Assembly (NCBI GenBank): GCA_003649745.1
Contig: QMST01000049.1
Location: 1 to 5,275, forward strand
DNA length: 5,275 bases
Origin: Thermoplasmata archaeon
Lineage (GTDB): Archaea > Thermoplasmatota > E2 > DHVEG-1 > B8-G13
Direction: 5' to 3'
The notes beneath the pieces are model-generated. The model did no database searches, had not been told where the DNA came from, and saw nothing but the letters and a program-made list of their open reading frames with translations. Below, one piece after another: positions 1 through 4,794 of this stretch (position 1 is the first letter of the stretch; the number at the start of each line of letters is the position of its first letter). A program made the translations under genes and the position numbers.

Positions 1-133
1 TTCCACCTAGCATGTCAAAAGCAAGTTTTGCGACTAAAGAGCTGTCTACACCACCTGAAAAGGAGACTATCAGTTTTTCCTTTTCTTTGATTAAACTTTT
101 GAGTTTCTCTAGTTTTTCAACCAAGTTTTCCAT
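1..133 (-). CDS. larE: LarE-type PP-loop ATP-dependent sulfur transferase, N-terminal fragment
   Basis: Only the first 44 codons are present; the gene runs off the left edge. The peptide opens with a lysine- and leucine-rich helix (MENLVEKLEKLKSLIKEKEK), followed by a short beta strand and the pyrophosphatase loop SGGVDSS at residues 26-32. This loop is the ATP-binding P-loop of the N-type ATP pyrophosphatase superfamily. The helix-then-SGGVDSSLVAK layout is typical of the LarE/COG1606 group, whose founding member adenylates a pyridinium dicarboxylate substrate and gives up its own cysteine sulfur to make the nickel-pincer cofactor of lactate racemase. Many archaeal members have unknown substrates. 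The ATG lies 6 bases beyond the stop of the regulator gene, so the two are probably co-transcribed with thiI. The preceding GTGA is a weak ribosome site. The sulfur-donor cysteine lies outside the window, so the specific function is inference; membership of the PP-loop superfamily is secure. Confidence 0.75.
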   Translation of the reverse strand, partial: MENLVEKLEKLKSLIKEKEKLIVSFSGGVDSSLVAKLAFDMLGG

Positions 134-139
134 AATTGA

Positions 140-472
140 TCATTCACATGGAAGATTAATCTTAACATTTTTGCTTTTTCTAATAAGCTGACATATTCTA
201 CAAATTTCTGGAACTAAATTTTTTCTGTTTTTTAATATTCTATCATTAGAAACCTCTATTTCTTCCAATAAATTATCATCTTTTATCTCCATAAAATTTC
301 CTCTTTTTCTAGATAGATACTGAGATATAGCAGCAGGTGTGACACCTAGTATATCTGCCACCTTCTTCTGTGATAGACCATGTTTCTCTATAAGATTCTT
401 AGCTATCTCTTTTCTAATAGCTGGGATAATATACCACAAAATTTGCTCACAAGGTGTTTTAAAATCGTTCAT
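140..472 (-). CDS. XRE-type HTH transcriptional regulator with four cysteines (COG2522-like)
   Basis: This is a small cytoplasmic DNA-binding protein of 110 residues. Residues 33-58 form a clear helix-turn-helix (LSQKKVADILGVTPAAISQYL, written here as two joined helices: LSQKKVADILGV then TPAAISQYL), with the recognition helix in the second part. The N-terminus PCEQILWYIIPAIRKEIAK resembles the conserved opening of archaeal XRE proteins of the COG2522 kind. Exactly four cysteines occur: C8, C91 and C94 in a CRIC (CxxC) motif, and C109 two residues from the end. This pattern could bind an Fe-S cluster or zinc; that is inference. The gene sits 33 bases after thiI and 6 before the LarE-like gene, inside a sulfur-handling locus, which suggests local or sulfur-related control. 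No good ribosome site precedes the ATG; the upstream sequence is A/T-rich. Target genes are unknown. The HTH call is firm; the metal or redox role is not. Confidence 0.85.
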   Translation of the reverse strand: MNDFKTPCEQILWYIIPAIRKEIAKNLIEKHGLSQKKVADILGVTPAAISQYLSRKRGNFMEIKDDNLLEEIEVSNDRILKNRKNLVPEICRICQLIRKSKNVKINLPCE

Positions 473-505
473 ATTTTTCTTTAATAAGTTGCTGATACAA
501 ATTAT

Positions 506-1663
506 TTACCATTTTGCCTCAATTGAGATCTCTTTCATTTTTGAAATAGCATTTTCTACAAGACCTTGGATATCAAGGTTTTTTTCTGCATTCTCAATCT
601 TTTTTAGATCACATCTTGTCTCCGGATGCTTAGCAACCATAAAAGAGCAACAGTCTTCATATGGCAAAATAGATACCTCATATGTCCCCATCCTCTTTGC
701 AATATCTATAATCTCCTCCTTATCCATCCCAGATAGTGGTGTAAACACTGGTTTATCTGCAGCAGAATATATCACATTTAGGTTATCCAATGTTTGAGAA
801 GCTACTTGTGAGATACTGTCTCCCGTCACAAATGCCTTTGCATTTTCTAGATTTGCGATTTTTGAAGCTATTCTCATCATAAATCTTCTATAAACAAGCA
901 TTCTAAGCTTAGAAGGAATATTTTTAATTATTTCCATCTGTATTTCTCTGAAGGGAACCATGTATAGCTTGCTATCAATTTGATATCTAGAAAGTATTCC
1001 TACCAAATTTTTTATCTTTAGTTCTACATTTTGAGATTGTCTTGTATAGTTAAAAAAATGTACAAAAACAATTTTACATCCTCTTTTCATCATCAAAAAT
1101 GATGAAACAGCGCTATCTATTCCCCCAGAGAGCAAGGAAATTATTTTCTCATTTGGAAAAACAGGTAAACCGCCGACTCCTCTGATTTTCTCAGAATAGA
1201 TGTATGCCTCGTTCTTGCAAATCTCTATAAAAACTATAAAATCTGGTTTTCCCAGATTAACCTTTTTCTTAGTATGTTTAGCAATATATTCGCCAACTAT
1301 GTTATTCACATCAACAGATGTTAGTGGAAAGTTTTTATTAGATCTATAAGTTTCTACCTTAAAACAACCCTTTTTATTCTCAGCTAATTTAAGTGCAACT
1401 TCTTTAATTGCTTCAATATCTGATGGGACAACTATAGAAAATGCAAAATATTTAATCCCTGGTATACATCTTAATCTATCTTTGATCTGATCTGATTTCT
1501 CAGATATGAACAAGACTAGTCTACCGTGTTTTATGATTGGTTTTTCATTTATTAAATCTTTAAGAGCTAATTCTATATTCTTTGCTAAAGTTTTTTCAAA
1601 CAAAATCCTATTTTTGCCTTTGAGCCCTATTTCTCCATAGTGTATAACAACAGCGTTTTTCAT
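506..1663 (-). CDS. thiI: tRNA 4-thiouridine synthase ThiI (no rhodanese domain)
   Basis: ThiI activates uridine 8 of tRNA with ATP and receives sulfur to form s4U; some homologues also serve thiazole synthesis. Counting from the ATG (385 residues), an N-terminal ferredoxin-like part begins with VVIHYGEIGLKGKNR. A THUMP tRNA-binding domain follows, containing FKVETYRSNKNFPLTS at 101-116. The PP-loop domain has SGGIDS at 179-184 and TGDSISQVASQTLDN further on. The chain ends after PYEDCCSFMVAKHPETR (DCC at 337-339), so there is no C-terminal rhodanese domain. Where methanogen ThiI proteins carry a CxxC before the RRxM segment, this one has MLVY (255-258). The ATG at 1663 is preferred to an in-frame GTG at 1690 because homologues start near MKNAVVIHYGE and because a TATA-like box at 1701-1694 predicts transcription starting near 1671. 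It diverges from nadA and the desulfurase gene; the desulfurase is the likely sulfur donor. Confidence 0.93.
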   Translation of the reverse strand: MKNAVVIHYGEIGLKGKNRILFEKTLAKNIELALKDLINEKPIIKHGRLVLFISEKSDQIKDRLRCIPGIKYFAFSIVVPSDIEAIKEVALKLAENKKGCFKVETYRSNKNFPLTSVDVNNIVGEYIAKHTKKKVNLGKPDFIVFIEICKNEAYIYSEKIRGVGGLPVFPNEKIISLLSGGIDSAVSSFLMMKRGCKIVFVHFFNYTRQSQNVELKIKNLVGILSRYQIDSKLYMVPFREIQMEIIKNIPSKLRMLVYRRFMMRIASKIANLENAKAFVTGDSISQVASQTLDNLNVIYSAADKPVFTPLSGMDKEEIIDIAKRMGTYEVSILPYEDCCSFMVAKHPETRCDLKKIENAEKNLDIQGLVENAISKMKEISIEAKW

Positions 1664-1693
1664 ATTTTGAACAGAGAAATATTTGATCACCTT

Positions 1694-1701
1694 TATTTAA
1701 A
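1694..1701 (-). promoter_or_regulatory. TATA-like box for the leftward thiI operon
   Basis: Read on the minus strand, the box is TTTAAATA inside AATGTTTAAATAAAG. Archaeal transcription usually starts about 26 bases downstream of the box centre, here near 1671, leaving a leader of only about 8 bases before the thiI ATG at 1663. The assignment rests on sequence and spacing alone. Confidence 0.5.
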
Positions 1702-1713
1702 CATTGTTTTACT

Positions 1714-1725
1714 CACCAAAAAATT
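1714..1725 (+). repeat. 12-base direct repeat, copy 1 (CACCAAAAAATT)
   Basis: This copy is identical over 12 bases to the one at 1763-1774, 49 bases away start to start. It lies just upstream of the leftward TATA-like box, where a bound regulator could affect TBP/TFB recruitment. The A6 run could bend DNA. A protein-binding role is inference. Confidence 0.5.
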
Positions 1726-1727
1726 AA

Positions 1728-1752
1728 TTAACAATAGTTAACATATTGTAAA
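1728..1752. promoter_or_regulatory. Imperfect dyad in the middle of the divergent promoter region, possible operator
   Basis: The left arm TTAACAATA (1728-1736) and right arm TATTGTAAA (1744-1752) match as inverted repeats at 8 of 9 positions, around the 7-base spacer GTTAACA. The dyad sits between the two divergent TATA-like boxes and its right end touches the rightward promoter 10-mer. Its size suits a dimeric HTH regulator. In such AT-rich DNA a dyad of this size can arise by chance, so the operator role is tentative. Confidence 0.4.
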
Positions 1753-1754
1753 TG

Positions 1755-1762
1755 TTTAAAAA
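1755..1762 (+). promoter_or_regulatory. TATA-like box for the rightward nadA operon
   Basis: TTTAAAAA lies within AATGTTTAAAAAC, and the 10-mer AATGTTTAAA (1751-1760) is identical to the one used in the opposite direction at 1705-1696. Transcription would start near 1784, giving a leader of about 24 bases that holds the GGGGG just before nadA. A second candidate, TTTTAAAC at 1773-1780, would start transcription near 1803 and give an almost leaderless message. The sequence alone does not decide between them. Confidence 0.5.
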
Positions 1763-1774
1763 CACCAAAAAATT
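1763..1774 (+). repeat. 12-base direct repeat, copy 2 (CACCAAAAAATT)
   Basis: This is the second perfect copy of the 12-mer found at 1714-1725. It lies directly after the first rightward TATA-like box, or directly before the second candidate box at 1773-1780. A protein bound here could block or shape transcription of the nadA operon. The repeat is certain; its function is inferred. Confidence 0.5.
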
Positions 1775-1808
1775 TTAAACACTAATCAATCTACCTACTT
1801 GGGGGAAA

Positions 1809-2723
1809 ATGAAAGATAAAATAGAGAGAATAAACAAGTTAAAAAAACAACATAATGCAATCATCCTAGCGCACAACTATCAACTCCCAGAGATACAGGA
1901 CATAGCAGATTTTGTCGGCGACTCTCTAGACCTCGCTCTCAAAGCGACAAAAACAGATGCAGATGTTATCATGTTTTGTGGTGTAAATTTTATGGCAGAA
2001 TCTGCCAAGATATTGAACCCAGATAAAACAGTAATTCACCCAGATATAGACTCAAGATGCCCCATGGCAGATATGGTTGATGTAGAAAGCCTAAACTGGC
2101 TACAAAAGGATCACCCGGATGCTGCAACTGTCGCCTATATCAACACCACTGCAGATGTAAAAGCAGTTTCAGATATATGCTGTACCTCTTCAAACGCGGT
2201 AAAAGTAATAGAATCATTAAATGCTAAAAAGGTTATCTTTATACCTGACACAAATCTTGGATTATATGCGAAAAGATTTGTCAAAGATAAGATGATGATA
2301 ATTTGGCCTGGTATGTGCCCAACTCAACATAATGGTATAAAAAAAGAAGATATACTGGGGTTGAAAAAACAGCATCCAAACGCAGAGATAATGGTTCACC
2401 CCGAGTGTAGGCCAGAGGTTATTGATATTGCTGATTATGTTTTCTCAACAAATGGCATAGTAAACCATGCAAAAGAATCTAGCAGCAAAGAGTTTATAGT
2501 GGGAACTGAAAAAGAGCTTTGCTATAGGCTAAAGAAAGAAAACCCAGATAAAATTTTCTACCCTATAGAGACAGCAGTTTGCCCTAATATGAAAAAAATA
2601 ACCCTAGATAAGGTTTTTCTCAGCTTAGAAAAACTGGAACCTCAACTTGAACTTCCCACTGAGATAATGGAAAAAGCTAGGATACCATTAGATAAAATGA
2701 TGAAAATTGGGAGAGGTGATTGA
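1809..2723 (+). CDS. nadA: Quinolinate synthase NadA ([4Fe-4S] enzyme)
   Basis: NadA condenses iminoaspartate with dihydroxyacetone phosphate to quinolinate, the precursor of NAD, in the cytoplasm. The 304-residue chain is the normal length for the short archaeal/Thermotoga type. The three cluster cysteines are recognisable: C84 in SRCPMA, C170 in PGMCPTQHNG and C258 in TAVCPNM, spaced as in known archaeal NadA proteins. Substrate-site motifs include AHNYQLPEIQDIADFVGDSL (H22, Y24, S39), FMAESAKILNP and HPECRPEV (H197, E199). The ATG follows GGGGG at 1801-1805, a close-set and weak ribosome site. The stop lies inside the start region of the desulfurase gene, so translation is probably coupled. 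The desulfurase and scaffold that follow are the natural suppliers of its cluster. No nadB or nadC is in the window, so the iminoaspartate source and the next enzyme are encoded elsewhere. Confidence 0.96.
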   Translation: MKDKIERINKLKKQHNAIILAHNYQLPEIQDIADFVGDSLDLALKATKTDADVIMFCGVNFMAESAKILNPDKTVIHPDIDSRCPMADMVDVESLNWLQKDHPDAATVAYINTTADVKAVSDICCTSSNAVKVIESLNAKKVIFIPDTNLGLYAKRFVKDKMMIIWPGMCPTQHNGIKKEDILGLKKQHPNAEIMVHPECRPEVIDIADYVFSTNGIVNHAKESSSKEFIVGTEKELCYRLKKENPDKIFYPIETAVCPNMKKITLDKVFLSLEKLEPQLELPTEIMEKARIPLDKMMKIGRGD

Positions 2724-3897
2724 TCTGAGACGAATATATTTAGACCATGCTGCAACCACTCCAGTAGATAGAGAAGTTTTACTTGAAATGCTACCTTATT
2801 TTACTCGCTTCTATGGTAACGCATCTTCTCTTCACAGCGATGGCGGGGTGGCACATGAGGCGCTAGAGAAAGCCAGAGAAAAAGTTGCTGAGGTTATAAA
2901 CGCTGAACCTGATGAGATAATATTCACAAGTGGTGGAACTGAATCCGATAACCTAGCAATAAAAGGCATAGCATATAAAAATAAGGATAAAATCAAGGGT
3001 AAAGGACCTCATATTATAACATCATCTATTGAACACCCTGCTGTGCTTGAAACTTGTAAATTTTTAGAAAAGGAGGGTTTTAAAGTAAAATATTTGCCTG
3101 TAGACAGGGATGGTATAGTAAAGTTAGATATCCTAGAAAAATCTATCACAAAAAATACTTTTCTTATATCGATAATGGCTGCAAACAATGAAATTGGCAC
3201 TATACAGCCTGTTGAAGAAATAGGCAAAATTGCGAAAGATTATGATATTATCTTTCATACAGATGCAGTTCAAACCATTGGGAAAATGCCTATGGATGTC
3301 AAAAAAATAAATGTAGATATGCTTTCGATTTCAGGACACAAAATTTATGCTCCAAAGGGAGTAGGCGCCTTATATGTCAAAAGAGGCGTAACACTTCAAC
3401 CCATTTTAAATGGAGGGGGACATGAGAGAAAACTAAGAAGCGGCACAGAAAACATTCCTGGAATTGTCGGCCTGGGAAAAGCTTGTGAGCTTGCTAAAAA
3501 AAGAATGAGCAAGGATATACAACATATTAAAAATCTTAGAGATAAACTGATAAAAGGCATACTAGAGAATATAGAAAAATCTTATTTAAATGGTCATCCT
3601 GAAAAGAGATTAATAAATAATGCTCATTTTAGGTTTACTGCTATAGAAGGAGAATCTCTCATAATGGATCTAGATGAGAAAGGAATCGCCGCATCTACTG
3701 GATCCGCATGCTCATCAAAAAAACTGCAACCCTCGCATGTGCTACTAGCTATAGGTTTAACACCAGTTGAGGCACATGGGTCGCTAAGACTAACATTAGG
3801 TAGAAAAAACACAAAAAATGAAATAGATTATGTAATTGAAACCTTGCCAAAGGTGGTAAATAGATTAAGGGAAATCTCCCCGTTATGGAAAAAATAG
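2707..3897 (+). CDS. iscS: Cysteine desulfurase, NifS/IscS family
   Basis: This PLP enzyme removes sulfur from L-cysteine as a protein persulfide and passes it to acceptors such as IscU and ThiI. On the longest reading (396 residues) the visible features are YLDHAATTPV near the N-terminus, TSGGTESDN, H110 in EHPAV (stacks on PLP), D186 and Q189 in HTDAVQT, the PLP lysine K212 in SGHK, and the catalytic loop SACSSKKLQPSH with C335. The loop is the long, flexible IscS/NifS type rather than SufS type. The start is uncertain. The reported TTG (2707) has no ribosome site; an in-frame GTG is at 2716. A strong site GAGGTGAT (2713-2720) would best serve a CTG at 2725, giving MRRIYLDHAATTP, the usual opening of the family. 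The gene overlaps the end of nadA and is followed 10 bases later by the scaffold gene. Family assignment is very secure; the choice between nifS and iscS as a name is convention. Confidence 0.95.
   Translation: MGEVIDLRRIYLDHAATTPVDREVLLEMLPYFTRFYGNASSLHSDGGVAHEALEKAREKVAEVINAEPDEIIFTSGGTESDNLAIKGIAYKNKDKIKGKGPHIITSSIEHPAVLETCKFLEKEGFKVKYLPVDRDGIVKLDILEKSITKNTFLISIMAANNEIGTIQPVEEIGKIAKDYDIIFHTDAVQTIGKMPMDVKKINVDMLSISGHKIYAPKGVGALYVKRGVTLQPILNGGGHERKLRSGTENIPGIVGLGKACELAKKRMSKDIQHIKNLRDKLIKGILENIEKSYLNGHPEKRLINNAHFRFTAIEGESLIMDLDEKGIAASTGSACSSKKLQPSHVLLAIGLTPVEAHGSLRLTLGRKNTKNEIDYVIETLPKVVNRLREISPLWKK
2713..2720 (+). promoter_or_regulatory. Strong Shine-Dalgarno site inside the end of nadA
   Basis: GAGGTGAT complements the conserved 3' end of archaeal 16S rRNA over eight bases and lies within the last codons of nadA. 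It contains the GTG candidate start of the desulfurase gene and precedes an in-frame CTG by 4 bases, so it argues for initiation downstream of the reported TTG. Confidence 0.6.
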
Positions 3898-3900
3898 GTG
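3896..3900 (+). promoter_or_regulatory. Ribosome binding site deciding the scaffold gene start
   Basis: AGGTG spans the stop codon of the desulfurase gene and lies 7 bases before the ATG at 3908. This spacing supports 3908 rather than the in-frame ATG at 3920, although homologues often begin at the MYSEKV that the second ATG would give. Confidence 0.6.
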
Positions 3901-3907
3901 CTATAAA

Positions 3908-4309
3908 ATGTCTGCTGGGATGTATAGTGAAAAGGTAATAGAGCATTTCCGCAACCCCAGAAACATGGGTGAGATAAAAGATGCAGATGGAGTAGGAACA
4001 GTTGGAAACCCTATCTGTGGAGATCAAATGACAATTTACATAAAAGTTAAGAATGATAGAATCGTGGATATAAAGTTTAAAACATTTGGATGCGCGGCAG
4101 CTATCGCAACGAGCAGCATGATCACGGAGCTTGCTAAGGGGAAAACTCTTGAAGAAGCAATGAAAATCACCAGGAAAGATGTTGCTGATGAGCTAGATGG
4201 TCTGCCACCAATAAAAATGCATTGCTCAAACCTTGCTGCCGATGCCCTTCACGCAGCTATTAAAGACTATTGGGAAAAACAAAAAAAGAGGAAAAAGAGT
4301 GGAAAATAG
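3908..4309 (+). CDS. iscU: Fe-S cluster assembly scaffold, IscU/NifU N-terminal family
   Basis: This cytoplasmic scaffold accepts sulfur from the desulfurase, assembles an Fe-S cluster and hands it to apoproteins such as NadA. The 133 residues match a stand-alone IscU. All ligand residues are present: C37 and D39 in GNPICGDQM, C62 in TFGCAAAIATSSM and C106 in LPPIKMHCSN. The aspartate helps make the cluster labile. LPPIK (99-103) corresponds to the LPPVK segment that binds the HscA chaperone in bacteria, but no chaperone gene is seen here. The C-terminus ends in a basic tail (KQKKRKKSGK). The gene starts 10 bases after the desulfurase stop, and its own end touches or overlaps the queD start, so it is in mid-operon. 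No IscA or SufBCD gene is in the window. Confidence 0.96.
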   Translation: MSAGMYSEKVIEHFRNPRNMGEIKDADGVGTVGNPICGDQMTIYIKVKNDRIVDIKFKTFGCAAAIATSSMITELAKGKTLEEAMKITRKDVADELDGLPPIKMHCSNLAADALHAAIKDYWEKQKKRKKSGK

Positions 4310-4310
4310 T

Positions 4311-4781
4311 ATGTGTGAGATAGAATTGGATGGATGGAAATTACATCTGATCTTTTCAGCAGTTCATCTTATACCAAAATATGAGAAATGCGGGAGATTA
4401 CATGGTCATACATATGCAGTGCATGTCAAAATCATCGGGGAGAAAAATAGAGATGGGATATTAATGGACTTTACCGAAATAAAAGATGCTATAAAGAAAA
4501 TTATTGAAAAACTGGATCATAGGATTTTGATACCAAAAGAAAATCCATCAATAAAAGTAGAAAAAGATAAGGTTATAATGCACGCTAATGGGAAAAAGTA
4601 TATTTTTCCAACTGAAGACTGTATGTTATTACCTATTTATTCAACAACAGCTGAAAACATAGCAGAATACATACTTGACAAACTAGTAGAAAACATGAGT
4701 TTTCCAAAAAATGTTAAAAACATAGAGATAAAACTAGATGAGGGACCTGGTCAAGGTGCAAAAATGTCTAAAAAACTCTGA
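4311..4781 (+). CDS. queD: 6-carboxytetrahydropterin synthase QueD (PTPS family)
   Basis: QueD converts 7,8-dihydroneopterin triphosphate to 6-carboxytetrahydropterin, the second step toward preQ0 and, in archaea, archaeosine at position 15 of tRNA. In the 156-residue reading the zinc histidines are H19 (FSAVHLI) and H31/H33 (RLHGHTY). The catalytic cysteine is C27 in KCGRLHGH, and the Asp-His pair is D69/H70 in LDHRIL. TTAENIAEYI and E144 in DEGPGQGA complete the active site. C27 points to QueD activity rather than a plain pyruvoyl-type synthase. Residues about 80-108 form an insert (KVIMHANGKKYIFPTEDCMLLPI) that separates it from the 120-residue bacterial enzyme and is usual in archaeal homologues. 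The ATG at 4311 is chosen. A GTG at 4299, with GAGG 7 bases upstream, would add four residues and overlap the scaffold gene. The longer open frame back to 4233 is only an overlap. Confidence 0.92.
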   Translation: MCEIELDGWKLHLIFSAVHLIPKYEKCGRLHGHTYAVHVKIIGEKNRDGILMDFTEIKDAIKKIIEKLDHRILIPKENPSIKVEKDKVIMHANGKKYIFPTEDCMLLPIYSTTAENIAEYILDKLVENMSFPKNVKNIEIKLDEGPGQGAKMSKKL

Positions 4782-4784
4782 GGT
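4780..4784 (+). promoter_or_regulatory. Ribosome binding site of queC overlapping the queD stop
   Basis: GAGGT begins inside the TGA stop of queD and lies 10 bases before the queC ATG at 4795. The placement suggests coupled translation of queD and queC. Confidence 0.55.
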
Positions 4785-4794
4785 AAATATTTCC

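Noticed and set aside
473..505. Terminator or promoter between thiI and the HTH gene
   Set aside because: The 33-base gap has no GC-rich stem with a T run and no convincing TATA box at proper spacing, so read-through is more likely.
339..797. 152-codon open frame on the plus strand
   Set aside because: It lies opposite the HTH regulator and thiI, both with clear family motifs. Its translation is Phe/Ile/Ser-rich, as expected from the reverse strand of AT-rich genes, and shows no known motif.
1691..1808. Riboswitch or small RNA gene between the divergent operons
   Set aside because: The region is too AT-rich and lacks stable GC-paired stems. The preQ1-type or NAD-type aptamer cores were not recognisable, and the predicted leaders are too short.
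3009..3227. 72-codon open frame on the minus strand
   Set aside because: It is antisense within the desulfurase gene, with no motif and no ribosome site of note.
3624..4027. Two overlapping minus-strand open frames (62 and 92 codons)
   Set aside because: They oppose the desulfurase C-terminus and scaffold N-terminus, whose active-site residues prove the plus-strand reading.
4233..4310. N-terminal extension of queD by 26 residues
   Set aside because: It overlaps the scaffold gene in another frame, has no family similarity, and starts at 4311 or 4299 have plausible ribosome sites.
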